In this document: positions 23,453 to 31,717 of the stretch, piece after piece | How the letters are laid out: each line of letters opens with the position of its first letter | Numbering within the stretch: position 1 is the stretch's first letter | Notes under the pieces: model-generated | Database searches by the model: none | The model's input: the letters and a program-made list of their open reading frames with translations, nothing else | Told to the model about the DNA's origin: nothing | Made by a program: the position numbers and the translations under genes | Assembly: GCA_003480725.1 (NCBI GenBank) | Contig: QUJQ01000011.1 | Span: 1 to 64,000 of the forward strand | From: Clostridiaceae bacterium AM27-36LB | GTDB lineage: Bacteria; Bacillota; Clostridia; Lachnospirales; Lachnospiraceae | Direction of reading: 5' to 3' | DNA: 64,000 nucleotides

Positions 23453-24649
23453 CTAACTTTCCACCAAATCTTTTGCAGGGGTCGTCTGCTGTTTGATTAT
23501 CATTTCATGCTTTTCTGTGAGCTTTGCCTGCTGTTCGATTGTTTCCATGTAGTCTGTACCGTTTCCTTTATCAATCTTTTTCAGCATTTTCAAGGTCGGT
23601 GCTACCTGCCGTTGTACCCACCGCAATGTACGGTCTAAGGTGTAAGGCTCTGGCTTTGTCGTCAGCTTCAAGCTCTGTCTGTTATCGCCGATAAACCAAG
23701 CCCAGCGGTCATTGAGTTTCCAGTCATTTTTTCGCTTGTCTGGTTCTTCATCAACAAACCTCACATACTGGTTGATGATAGAAAAGGCAGTCTGCTCTGC
23801 GTCATAATACGTCAGTAAATCTCGTACTGCATAATAGGCACGTTCATTTCTAAGCCGTATCTCAAAACGATTGATAATGTCGGCTTCTTCAAGCGGTGTC
23901 CCTAACTTGACGTACTGCTCATAGTCCTTTTCATAGATACAGAAATACACATCTGATTTCAGAGAACCAAGATAAAGGGTACGTCCCATATATTCTCTGT
24001 CGTCCTCTCTGTGCTTGATAAGCTCGCCCGACTGGTAAAACTTATAACTTCTGGACTTTCCGATATATTCCCGTTTCCTGCATTTCTCCGCAAGCTCTGG
24101 TATATCCAAAATGCCCGTATGGTCGTTGATAGCAAGGTCGATACGCTTCATCACGCCACCGTCTACGAGTGCGTCCATGAGAAAGTCATACCAGCTTCTT
24201 TGCTGTGCCAGCAGGTAACTTTCAAACTGTCGGCAACCACGCCCTTTTAACTCTAAAAGGACACCTTTTTCTTCGTCAGCCGACGTATAGATAAAGATGT
24301 CCCCAAGAGAATAATGCTCCGTATAGCTGTAATGTCCGTAATCTTCATGGAGCATATAATTGATATTCAGTTTTAATATATCTTTGATGATGTGCTGTAT
24401 ATCCAGCGTGGGAAAACGAATTTTCACATAATCAAACAGCATGGTAAGCGGTGCTTCTGGATTGAACCTTGCCAGTTCTTTATGCAGAGTTTCCAGAAGC
24501 TCCTTTGACGGCTTCATTTTTCCGCTTTCTATCTTATTGAGATATTCTCTTGTGATACCAGAAGCCACCGCCAGCCTGCCTTGTGAGATACCGTAAGCAA
24601 CCCGCTTCTCCCGTAATTCTTTTATCCATTGTTCTTCATTCAGAACCAT
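23453..24649 (-). CDS. mobT: MobT relaxase (Tn916 Orf20)
   Basis: A 398-aa Rep_trans-type relaxase that nicks the ICE at oriT and leads the strand into the recipient; in Tn916 it also starts rolling-circle replication. N-terminal Cro/C1-type HTH (ISQGRLAVASGITREYLNKIE, about 20-41), then the Rep_trans catalytic domain with RIDLAINDHTG around 188-198 and the candidate nucleophile Tyr in the FCIYEKDYEQY region. oriT lies about 120 bp upstream of its start. Length is as in Tn916. Confidence 0.95.
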   Translation of the reverse strand: MVLNEEQWIKELREKRVAYGISQGRLAVASGITREYLNKIESGKMKPSKELLETLHKELARFNPEAPLTMLFDYVKIRFPTLDIQHIIKDILKLNINYMLHEDYGHYSYTEHYSLGDIFIYTSADEEKGVLLELKGRGCRQFESYLLAQQRSWYDFLMDALVDGGVMKRIDLAINDHTGILDIPELAEKCRKREYIGKSRSYKFYQSGELIKHREDDREYMGRTLYLGSLKSDVYFCIYEKDYEQYVKLGTPLEEADIINRFEIRLRNERAYYAVRDLLTYYDAEQTAFSIINQYVRFVDEEPDKRKNDWKLNDRWAWFIGDNRQSLKLTTKPEPYTLDRTLRWVQRQVAPTLKMLKKIDKGNGTDYMETIEQQAKLTEKHEMIIKQQTTPAKDLVES

Positions 24650-24769
24650 ACCCCCAATCTATAAAGTGTGAAGTTTTTTAAGGCGACTTCACAGCCGATT
24701 TTTGTTAGGAAACCATGTCAGAAGCCTTATGTTTCCTATGCTTTTTGTCTATTGTCTATTTGCAAACGT

Positions 24770-24794
24770 ACCCCTCTGTTAGATACCGAGGGGT
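24770..24794 (-). other. oriT: oriT of the ICE
   Basis: On the minus strand, arms ACCCCTC and GAGGGGT flank GTATCTAAC, with the 25-bp site at 24794-24770. This is the hairpin-with-nic layout of the Tn916 and ICEBs1 origins and is at the expected place between mobT and the coupling-protein gene. A second strong hairpin (GCGGACGGG with CCCGTCCGC, about 24801-24824) lies next to it inside the end of the 163-aa gene. A weaker repeat, GTGAAGT with ACTTCAC, lies at about 24668-24690. Confidence 0.85.
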
Positions 24795-24798
24795 TTTA

Positions 24799-25290
24799 TC
24801 AGCGGACGGGACAAGCCCCGTCCGCCAAGAACGGAACTTGCGGTTGAGAACCGCAAAACCCGTCCTTGTCGTCCGTGTCTGTGTCCTGCTGTGAACCTTG
24901 TATGCCCTCATAGATAACCGCAAAATCTATTCTTTCATCTGAAAGTGCTTCTTTCATTTCTTCAGACAGCCCTTTAAGAAATACATTACATTGCAGACAA
25001 GCCTTATCTAAAACTCGAAATCGAAAATAGATTATCCTGCTTTCAACGCAATGTCTACTTTCCAACCTCATTCTAAACTTATGAGGAATGTTGATTTTTT
25101 CACGAATAACATCATCAATGATTTTATCTATCCTTGAATGAAATCGCAGATTTGGATTGACAGAATAATCTAAAAAACAATCTAACATATATTTCCTGCA
25201 ATCCGTTGTAAAAATATCTGTATTCAAGCACAAACAGAGGTAGTTTTTCTCTGTGGGTGCGTGATAAACATTTAATGTGTCCTTATTCAA
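24799..25290 (-). CDS. Unknown 163-aa protein next to oriT
   Basis: I do not recognise a family. It is a soluble protein with many Cys in the first 120 residues (LCLCLNTD, DKACLQCNVF), a helical middle, and a Gly/Asp/Gln-rich end. It overlaps the coupling-protein gene by 8 bp, so it is coupled to it. Its last codons run through the hairpin beside oriT. Its position suggests an accessory role in DNA processing at oriT, but nothing in the sequence proves it. Confidence 0.6.
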   Translation of the reverse strand: MNKDTLNVYHAPTEKNYLCLCLNTDIFTTDCRKYMLDCFLDYSVNPNLRFHSRIDKIIDDVIREKINIPHKFRMRLESRHCVESRIIYFRFRVLDKACLQCNVFLKGLSEEMKEALSDERIDFAVIYEGIQGSQQDTDTDDKDGFCGSQPQVPFLADGACPVR

Positions 25291-26674
25291 TCACATCTTC
25301 CTTTCCTTGTTGTTCTGGCATGACTTGTCTTTCTTGTGCAAGCCTGCCGATTGTTTGTAAAAAATCATGTCCTTTGGGGACTAAAGGCGTGTAAAATTCG
25401 CTTATCACGCTTGTTCCCATATCACAATAGCCACGCCCCTTGATACGCTTCTGGAAAAACTGCTTTTTCACATCTGAACCGAACAGCATACCGTAACCTA
25501 ATTCGCTGATACGCCCAAGTCCCACACGGAAATTGAAGTTATCTCTGATACCGTCAGAGAAATACTTTGCGTCTGGACGCTGGCAGGCAACGATAAGGAA
25601 ATAACCTGCTTGTCGTCCTAACATAACGATTTTCTTTAACTGGCTAAGCAAGCCCACGCTTTCCTTTGTCCCCAGCATTTCAAAAAATGCCACATATTCA
25701 TCAAAGATAAGAAAGCAGGGTGGCAGTCCCAGATAGGCGTAGTTTTCGCCCGTCTTATAGTTCGGGTGTTGCTTCATTTCCTCACTTCGCTGTACCATTC
25801 CCTCATAAAAGGCATTGACACAATCAATCATTTCTTCTTTGGTGTGATACACATTTCCCATAACTGTCCCTAAGTCTGCAAGGTCAGCGTTCTTCGGGTC
25901 TAAGATGTAAAGGACAGCGTTGGTATGCAGTAAGGCTTCAATAAGCGTCAGCAGAAAATAAGTTTTACCGCCACCCGTTCCACCAGCAATCAGAGCGTGA
26001 GGGAGTGCGTCATATTCCCAGACAAGATTTTTCATCAGTTTCAGACAGCCGTTTTCTGCCCGTACTTCATCAATGGTAATGCGGTTCGCTATCATATCAT
26101 AAAGCAGGGTATATTCAATATAGCCGTCATGCAGGGTCTTGTCGGTCAGCTCACAATATAAGCCACTTTCCAATTTATCCTCTAACCGTAAAAGCTGGTC
26201 TTGATATTTTCCCAGCGTAATTTCACAGCGGATATGAAGCAGTCCCTTTTCCATTTGATAATAAATCTTTGGAAACCAGACGATTTTTTCCCTTGATCTG
26301 CTTTGCAGGTCAGTAAAAAAACCGCTGTCTTGTACGGTATCGGCTTCATACCACTTATTTTCCAGTACCATTCTTGCCAGCTTTTGACGGTGCAGGAGCT
26401 TCTTGAAACTATCGTAACAGAAGTGGTAATACAGAAAAACGACCAATGCACAAACACCAGTCGCTATCAGTATAGTTATGAAGTTGTAAGGGGAAAGCGT
26501 CAAGCCGTTCTCTAACAAGCTGAAATGTTCCCAATCAGTACGCATGAGCTGTTTGATATTCAGTAGCAGGAGAACCGCCACGAATACAAACAGAAGCGTT
26601 CCTATGGAAAAGTGGTAGACAAGGTGCTTGTCGCTGGCTCTGATACGGTGTCCTTTGTTAAAAATCTTTTGCAT
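25283..26674 (-). CDS. FtsK/SpoIIIE-type coupling protein (Tn916 Orf21)
   Basis: A 463-aa DNA pump that delivers the relaxase-DNA complex to the channel. Two N-terminal spans (about 24-40 and 64-84), Walker A GGTGGGKT (231-238) and Walker B FLIFDEY (321-327). It has the TcpA/Orf21 length and organisation. A good ribosome binding site (AAAGGAG) precedes it, and just upstream is copy 2 of the 32-bp terminator hairpin. Confidence 0.95.
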   Translation of the reverse strand: MQKIFNKGHRIRASDKHLVYHFSIGTLLFVFVAVLLLLNIKQLMRTDWEHFSLLENGLTLSPYNFITILIATGVCALVVFLYYHFCYDSFKKLLHRQKLARMVLENKWYEADTVQDSGFFTDLQSRSREKIVWFPKIYYQMEKGLLHIRCEITLGKYQDQLLRLEDKLESGLYCELTDKTLHDGYIEYTLLYDMIANRITIDEVRAENGCLKLMKNLVWEYDALPHALIAGGTGGGKTYFLLTLIEALLHTNAVLYILDPKNADLADLGTVMGNVYHTKEEMIDCVNAFYEGMVQRSEEMKQHPNYKTGENYAYLGLPPCFLIFDEYVAFFEMLGTKESVGLLSQLKKIVMLGRQAGYFLIVACQRPDAKYFSDGIRDNFNFRVGLGRISELGYGMLFGSDVKKQFFQKRIKGRGYCDMGTSVISEFYTPLVPKGHDFLQTIGRLAQERQVMPEQQGKEDVIE

Positions 26675-26699
26675 AAATCAATCACTCCTTTCTGGGTAT

Positions 26700-26731
26700 G
26701 AAAAAAGCAGTCAATCCTAAGACTAACTGCT
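26700..26731 (-). terminator. Hairpin with A run, copy 2
   Basis: Exact 32-bp copy of the hairpin at 22287-22318. On the minus strand the stem is followed by T6 and then CATACCCAG, about 25 bp before the coupling-protein start. It separates the 164-aa gene from the transfer genes. Confidence 0.75.
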
Positions 26732-26765
26732 AAAATAATATAACTGTTTATTTGGGCGAAACGTA

Positions 26766-27260
26766 TTAGAGTAAATTTTTCTCTTTTAACATTTCAAGAA
26801 ATTCTTTATATCCAACACAGTCGCAAGAAACTGTACAAATTTTTTTGTTTCCTACAAATATTTTCAATCCTATTTGCTCTTTTTCTGTGCAACGGGAAAT
26901 ATCATTAAATGAAATTTCTCTTGTTCTTCCAACAGCAGGAGTAATACGCAAATTATTTCCGTCAATTACTACCTTATGTCTTTTTAATGCCCACGCACAA
27001 AATTCAATCAATAGAACAAAAATAGCAAAAACAACAGAGTGTCCCACCGTATTATCAAATCCCATGAACAATCCTAAAGCTATTGCAATTCCTACCATTA
27101 TCAATGAACAAATATGACATACTGTTTGATAGGCGTGTGATACAAAAACAGTATTTGTGAATTTTTCTTTTTTAGTTGCTTTTTGTGTCTTATCTAATAC
27201 GAGAGATATAATAGGGACAACGAATACAGCAAATATAATAGCTCTTATCATAAACAGCAC
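26766..27260 (-). CDS. Unknown membrane protein with PH-like end
   Basis: A 164-aa protein with three or four spans: 5-22, 45-65 and 70-93. Its last 65 residues are beta-rich (KVVIDGNNLRITPAVGRTRE) and then helical, as in bacterial PH-like domains. I cannot name its role. It is not part of the Tn916 core and, like the VanZ-like gene, is followed by the 32-bp terminator hairpin. It looks like an inserted cargo gene. Confidence 0.65.
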   Translation of the reverse strand: MLFMIRAIIFAVFVVPIISLVLDKTQKATKKEKFTNTVFVSHAYQTVCHICSLIMVGIAIALGLFMGFDNTVGHSVVFAIFVLLIEFCAWALKRHKVVIDGNNLRITPAVGRTREISFNDISRCTEKEQIGLKIFVGNKKICTVSCDCVGYKEFLEMLKEKNLL

Positions 27261-27337
27261 TCCTTATAATTAAATTTTTCATACCCATATTATAACAGTT
27301 TTATATATCCGCTACAACGAAAATCTATTCAGCAAGC

Positions 27338-27721
27338 CTATTTTTTCGGCTGTCCCTGCGGTGTATGGTTCTGTGGACTGCCTACGTTTTGATTGCCTTT
27401 ATTCTTCAATACAATATCCTCTGCCTTTACATACCAGTCCACATCTGCACCCGTATAGGTCTTTCTTGATACCGTATCGGCTACTGGATTGACAAGCTCC
27501 ACAACTGCATTGTACGGAAATTCTCTTAACGGTACTTCTGGCGGTACAGACACGGGGATAATTCCACCATGCAAACTGCACTTCAAATCATAGATACGCT
27601 TTTTAAGCTGGGTACTCGGTGTCCCGTCCTCATTCTGTAAGAACACATCACGCACCGCTGTAAATTTTAATTCTCCAAATGTTTTCTCTTTGTCAATAAC
27701 AAACCCGTTTGATAATCTCAT
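27338..27721 (-). CDS. DUF961 protein (Tn916 Orf22)
   Basis: A 127-aa YdcP-like DUF961 protein. In ICEBs1 relatives these proteins (HelP) are helicase processivity factors needed for ICE replication and transfer. It shares layout with the 108-aa protein upstream (FGELKFTAVRDV near the N-terminus, NAVVELVNPVADT in the middle). The C-terminal 20 residues are Asn/Gln/Pro-rich. Confidence 0.88.
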   Translation of the reverse strand: MRLSNGFVIDKEKTFGELKFTAVRDVFLQNEDGTPSTQLKKRIYDLKCSLHGGIIPVSVPPEVPLREFPYNAVVELVNPVADTVSRKTYTGADVDWYVKAEDIVLKNKGNQNVGSPQNHTPQGQPKK

Positions 27722-27736
27722 AAATTCTTCACTCCT

Positions 27737-28063
27737 TTACTTTTCTTCAACTGCTACAATATCATCAGCAACTAACACATAATCGGTATGTCCCATATCC
27801 CCGATTGCATAACCTCTGCCGTATAACTTCGGATTGACAAGTTTTACTTTCTGTTCATACTTGAACTTTTTTTCGCCAGCCTGCACGGGAATTTCTACCA
27901 CAACATTTTCGCCTTTCTGTACGTCAGAATAAAGGTTATAGCTTCGTCTTGCTAAGACCCTGCGGTTATTTTTATCTCTTTCAAAGACTGGCTCACTTTC
28001 GCCTGCAAATTCAAGAGTTCCAAAAGACTGTACCATATCTGGCACGACATATTTCATTTCCAT
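27737..28063 (-). CDS. DUF961 protein (Tn916 Orf23)
   Basis: A 108-aa DUF961 paralogue: FGTLEFAGESEPVFERD at about 14-30 and KVKLVNPKLYGRGYAIGD at about 72-89. It is the first core gene of the transfer operon and is 15 bp upstream of its partner. HelP-type function is inferred from the family. Confidence 0.88.
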   Translation of the reverse strand: MEMKYVVPDMVQSFGTLEFAGESEPVFERDKNNRRVLARRSYNLYSDVQKGENVVVEIPVQAGEKKFKYEQKVKLVNPKLYGRGYAIGDMGHTDYVLVADDIVAVEEK

Positions 28064-28084
28064 ATTGTTTTACCTCGTTTCTTT

Positions 28085-28285
28085 CTATTTTTGATAAATT
28101 GATTGTGATTTCTTATTCTGGCGGTTTGGGAAGTACCAGCAATCCCACAGATAGTAAAGGGTAAAATCAATGCTTACGCACCCTTGACTATCCGTGTTCT
28201 TGCAGGTTGTTGGCAGACAAGCCAGAATAAGCGGAAGTCTGCCGTTTGACAACTTCGGCGGAGAGCGTGATTTTTCTTTTCTCAT
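28085..28285 (-). CDS. Doubtful 66-codon frame
   Basis: An open frame between the surface-protein gene and orf23. The product is Ser/Pro/Cys-rich with no recognisable domain and no membrane segment. Its composition is unlike the neighbouring proteins. The gap has no other feature. I list it because nothing else explains the 230 bp, with low confidence that it is translated. Confidence 0.2.
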   Translation of the reverse strand: MRKEKSRSPPKLSNGRLPLILACLPTTCKNTDSQGCVSIDFTLYYLWDCWYFPNRQNKKSQSIYQK

Positions 28286-28297
28286 ACCGTTACCGCC

Positions 28298-31200
28298 TTA
28301 TGATTTTTTCATTTTACGGCGTTTGTAGAAGAAGATACCTGCCAGTCCAGCACCAGAGGTCAAAAGAAGTGCAAGCAGTCCGTAAAGGTTTGTGTTATCG
28401 CCCGTTTTGGGACTGTCGCTCGGTCTGTTTGGCTTTTCTGGTGTCGGTGGTGTTTCGGGTTTCTCTGGTTCTTTTGGCTTTTCCTTAAAGGTAATCGTCT
28501 GTCCCTTATCCTCAATATCCTTATGCTCGGTAACTTTCTTCGGATCGTCTGGATTGCTTAAATCGTACAATTCTTCAAAAGTTACAAGCTGTTTGCCGTC
28601 AAGGGAAGTAGCGTCAAGGGTAAAGGCAACTTCCACTTTCATAGTTTCGCTGTCAGCAGTAAAAGTGTAATCACTTTCCACACGTTTCCCATTGATAAGA
28701 AGCTCGGCATTTTCTTTTTTCAACATCTGCCAGCCCACCAGTTTGTACTGTGTACCGACTTCTAAGCCCTCTAAGGTTACGGTATCAATGATTGTTACCT
28801 CTTTTCCAGCTTCAAGCTCTTTGTTGCCGTCCTTATCGGTAGCAGTCGTATGAATTTTGATGATACGCTCTGTGATAAGTACGGTCTGCCCGTCGTCCTC
28901 AATGTCTTTATGCTCCGCAACTTTCACGGGTTCGTCTGGATTGCTGAAATCATACAATTCTTCAAAGGTAACAAGGTTCTTGCCACCTAAAGCAGACGCA
29001 TTGAATATATAGGAAATTTCCACTTTCATTTCTTCATCATCAGCGACAAAGGTATAATCGTTTTCTACACGTTTCCCGTCAATGATAAGCTCGGCGTTTT
29101 CTTCCTTTAACATCTGCCAACCTTTCAACTGATACTTTGTGCCTTTTGTAAGCCCGTTTAATTTGACAGTATCAACGATTGTTACCTCTTTTCCTGCAAG
29201 GATAGTTTTTTCGCCGTCCTTGCTGGTCGCTGTGGTATGGATAGAGATTTCTTTTTCGTATTCATCAGTCAACGTTCCTAAATCAATCACAAGGTTATTT
29301 CTTGATACCACGATTTCAAAAGGTGGGATAAGTTCAAAGCCTTTGTTACTGTCGCAACGCATTTCTTCAATGATGTAGGTATCATAAGGTAATGCACCCT
29401 TGCTGTCGTCTGGTTCAGAAGTTCCAAACCACACACCGTCCTCGCTGGTCTTGCCTGCGTTGGTATTGTGCTTATGCGAAGCCCATTCAGAAGAAGTGGA
29501 AAACTGCCCGTTATCATCAGTTACAACTATATGATTTTCGCCCGTTGTCTTGCTTGTGATCCTAAAAGGAACATCAGCAAGACGCTTGTGTGTGCCTGCA
29601 CCGATTTTTACACCCTCAATATCTCCACGCTTAATCTGATTATAGATAGAATGGGCTTCGTCGGTTAAGTCCACGATTTTTCCATTTTCTGTGATTGTAA
29701 AATCAATCGGTTTTGCACCGTCTGTCAAATATCCGTCTGGTGCTTCGCTCTCAACGATACGGAAGTTTCCATAAGGTAAAAGGTCAGCAGAAGTAGAAGC
29801 GATACCCTCAATATCGGTACGAATTGTCTTTACCACTTCATTTTTCTTATAGAGCTTGCCCTCAACCAATACTGCATTATCATTTAAGGAAATGATGTCA
29901 AAGGCAGTATCTTTTAAAGTTGCACTTCCTTGTGGTTTGGTATCGCCCGTTTCTAAATCTCGTTTCTGAATTTTCACACCGCCACGGATAACCTTATCTG
30001 ATACGGAAAACTGGTTACTTCCAGATAATACGGCAAGGTCGCCGTCCTCGGTAATCTGTGTAAGGTATAAGTCTTTTATCTGTTCGGACTTATCGCCAGC
30101 CTGCATATATGCACCGTCTAACAAGTATCCGTTTGGAGCTTTTGTTTCTTCAACGGTTAGCGTTCCAAGTGGAAGAACCGCTTTACCGTCCTGCATATAG
30201 AAGCTATCGCCAGATACTTTGTATGCGTCCGCAAATTTTGTGATGTAGTGGGTTGACCCGTCGCTGTCTGTTTCAGCGATTGTCTTTGTAACCCATGTAC
30301 GAGTAGCTTCGGCAGGGAGATTGTCTTTATTATAGAAGCCTGCATAATACTTCCATGTAAATTCCGCACCTGCTAGAGAAGCGTTCCCCTGCGGATTGTC
30401 TTTCTGTGTTTCCATATCAATCTTGAAAAGCTCAATCAACGTGTCCGTTACTTTTGGTGTATCAGATACTTTCAAAGTCGCTGTTTTTCCAGCTTCAACC
30501 TTTAAGGAATATATAGTTTTATCTACTTTATATCCTGCTGGTGCGGATAATTCCTTGATATAGACTGTGCCTGCTTTTACCTCTACAACATCTGTATTTC
30601 CGTTTTCATCAGTCGTAAGAGTGGCAAGCTGTTTCGTGCAGTTCTTATCAGAAAAGACACCGTATGTTGCACCAGCGATAGAGTAATTCCCGTTACCGTC
30701 TGTAATGCTGGTATTACTGGTAGCCTTTTTAAGTTTCGCATTTCCGATATTTAACTTCGCCCAGAATTGCCCCAATTCCTGCCCCTCGCCAGAGTAGATA
30801 TAACCGCCACATTCATAACGTCCTTTATTTTCTTTGACAAAGGCTCTTGCACCAGAGAAAACTTCGTCCTGCGTTGCCTTTGGAATTTCATCATAAGAAG
30901 CTCTCACGTTGTCGCATTGCCAGCCAAGATGTACGCTCAATCTCTGCCAGACAACAAGCTGTCTTAAAAGGTAGGCGTGATTGTTGCTTATTCCGCTGTG
31001 GCTGTCTGTGTACTGTTTCACATATTCGATAGATAAGGCAACGTCGCTTATCTGGTCGGCACTCATACGGGTGCTTGCGTCAATTCTGGTCTTGTAGCCA
31101 TTCCTAAAATCTGTGTTAATGTCGATACAGTAAGCGTCCTCGCCCTCGACGGTCAAATGTCCCTCGTTAAAAGTAGAACCAATCGAACCGTCATTCATTA

Positions 31201-31342
31201 CTTTTTCAACGATACCGACACGCTCTTTTGACTCCGTCCAGTATTGCTTGCTTTCTGCATGAACGGGTGTCGTCGGTAAAGTAGTAACGACAGTTGCAAG
31301 AGCTAAGAAGCCAGTACACAATCGTTTTAACATCTTTTTCAT
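28298..31342 (-). CDS. Sortase-anchored surface protein with VaFE repeats
   Basis: A 1014-aa adhesin-like protein. I start at the ATG at 31342 (AAAGGAG upstream); codons back to 31420 run through a hairpin. Signal peptide ends at VHA (27-29). A thioester-type domain has Cys72 in YCIDIN and a Gln near 135 (LLRQLVVWQ), the pair that forms a covalent bond to host tissue in related proteins. About four SpaA/Cna-B isopeptide domains follow (roughly 215-690), then two VaFE repeats (VTFEELYD in each), a Pro/Glu linker, SPKTG (977-981), a hydrophobic span and a KRRKMKK tail for sortase anchoring. It probably serves attachment to host or mating partner and is carried at the head of the transfer region. 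Confidence 0.9.
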   Translation of the reverse strand: MKKMLKRLCTGFLALATVVTTLPTTPVHAESKQYWTESKERVGIVEKVMNDGSIGSTFNEGHLTVEGEDAYCIDINTDFRNGYKTRIDASTRMSADQISDVALSIEYVKQYTDSHSGISNNHAYLLRQLVVWQRLSVHLGWQCDNVRASYDEIPKATQDEVFSGARAFVKENKGRYECGGYIYSGEGQELGQFWAKLNIGNAKLKKATSNTSITDGNGNYSIAGATYGVFSDKNCTKQLATLTTDENGNTDVVEVKAGTVYIKELSAPAGYKVDKTIYSLKVEAGKTATLKVSDTPKVTDTLIELFKIDMETQKDNPQGNASLAGAEFTWKYYAGFYNKDNLPAEATRTWVTKTIAETDSDGSTHYITKFADAYKVSGDSFYMQDGKAVLPLGTLTVEETKAPNGYLLDGAYMQAGDKSEQIKDLYLTQITEDGDLAVLSGSNQFSVSDKVIRGGVKIQKRDLETGDTKPQGSATLKDTAFDIISLNDNAVLVEGKLYKKNEVVKTIRTDIEGIASTSADLLPYGNFRIVESEAPDGYLTDGAKPIDFTITENGKIVDLTDEAHSIYNQIKRGDIEGVKIGAGTHKRLADVPFRITSKTTGENHIVVTDDNGQFSTSSEWASHKHNTNAGKTSEDGVWFGTSEPDDSKGALPYDTYIIEEMRCDSNKGFELIPPFEIVVSRNNLVIDLGTLTDEYEKEISIHTTATSKDGEKTILAGKEVTIVDTVKLNGLTKGTKYQLKGWQMLKEENAELIIDGKRVENDYTFVADDEEMKVEISYIFNASALGGKNLVTFEELYDFSNPDEPVKVAEHKDIEDDGQTVLITERIIKIHTTATDKDGNKELEAGKEVTIIDTVTLEGLEVGTQYKLVGWQMLKKENAELLINGKRVESDYTFTADSETMKVEVAFTLDATSLDGKQLVTFEELYDLSNPDDPKKVTEHKDIEDKGQTITFKEKPKEPEKPETPPTPEKPNRPSDSPKTGDNTNLYGLLALLLTSGAGLAGIFFYKRRKMKKS
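28490..29240 (-). repeat. Two tandem VaFE repeat units
   Basis: Two units of about 370 bp, each coding for IHTTAT, AGKEVTI, GWQMLK.ENAEL, KRV and VTFEELYD in the same order. They are about 60-70 percent alike at protein level by eye. Such units can expand or contract by recombination. Confidence 0.85.
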
Positions 31343-31377
31343 AAATCTAATGCTCCTTTCATTTTGGGTAATAAAAT

Positions 31378-31398
31378 AGCCGTCCAATAAGAACGGCT
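31378..31398 (-). terminator. Hairpin before the surface-protein gene
   Basis: AGCCGT (31378-31383) pairs with ACGGCT (31393-31398), followed on the minus strand by TATTTTATTACCC. It lies about 35 bp upstream of the surface-protein start, in the same place as the hairpins before orf7, tcpE, orf19 and the coupling protein. The T-run is interrupted, so termination would be weak. Confidence 0.45.
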
Positions 31399-31531
31399 GG
31401 AAATAGAAAAGGAACGTCATGTTAGGCGTTCCATAGTCTATAAGTTATTCAATTTTTTCTTGTTTCAATACTGATGTGTTGTACCATATCTTTGCATATC
31501 TAGGAAAACTTGCGTATCAAGGCTCATTCGT

Positions 31532-31552
31532 TAGTAGTAAATAAGTAGTAAA
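31532..31552. repeat. Integrase arm-binding repeats, right
   Basis: Two AGTAGTAAAT copies one base apart, same orientation as 8181-8201 and identical in 20 of 21 positions. They lie about 60 bp inside the right ICE end. The remaining DNA from 31343 to 31600 holds the leader of the surface-protein gene and no further gene. Confidence 0.75.
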
Positions 31553-31599
31553 TTGATGTGTTTGTTTCCTTGAAAATGCTGATAGATACTGTGTTTTAG

Positions 31600-31620
31600 C
31601 GGATAATCAGATTTTTATTG
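31600..31620. repeat. ICE right end, terminal inverted repeat
   Basis: GATAATCAG (31602-31610) is the complement of the left-end CTGATTATC. It is followed by ATTTTTATT, which resembles the T-rich coupling and target side of Tn916 insertions. Chromosomal DNA resumes at about 31617. Confidence 0.7.
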
Positions 31621-31635
31621 TGTTTTTTTCATAAA

Positions 31636-31712
31636 TATTCAGCAAAACAATCGAAAGGTTGCGACGCAAAGCTATAGAGCCTGTAAAATGGCGGCTGGTT
31701 GCACACTTAAAG
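31636..31712 (+). ncRNA. c-di-GMP-I (GEMM) riboswitch aptamer
   Basis: The class I pattern is visible: GCAAAAC (31642-31648), a stem CAATC/GGTTG closed by the GAAA tetraloop (31653-31656), the invariant GACGCAAAGC (31663-31672), and a second stem GCC/GGC followed by GGCTGGTTGC, which is the tetraloop-receptor and 3' side of the aptamer. It lies upstream of a terminator hairpin and of the lipoprotein-kinase operon. Confidence 0.85.
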
Positions 31713-31717
31713 GTAAT

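Larger units (their letters stand above)
8050..31616 (-). mobile_element. Tn916-family integrative conjugative element
   Basis: An ICE of about 23.6 kb with gene order as in Tn916 read on the minus strand: DUF961 pair, FtsK-like coupling protein, oriT, MobT, TcpD-like, ArdA, TcpE, VirB4-like, membrane protein, CwlT-like hydrolase, TcpC-like, then a cargo slot, orf7/orf8-like regulators, xis and int. The ends are set by an imperfect inverted repeat: CTGATTATC at 8057-8065 and its complement at 31602-31610, with AT-rich flanks, and by paired integrase arm repeats at 8181-8201 and 31532-31552. Boundaries are good to about 10 bp. The tet(M) slot holds an ABC exporter. All transfer genes look intact, so it may still be mobile. 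Confidence 0.92.

Noticed and set aside
8050..31616. tet(M) or another tetracycline resistance gene in the Tn916-like element
   Set aside because: No ribosomal protection GTPase motifs are present anywhere; the slot holds the GntR-ABC module.
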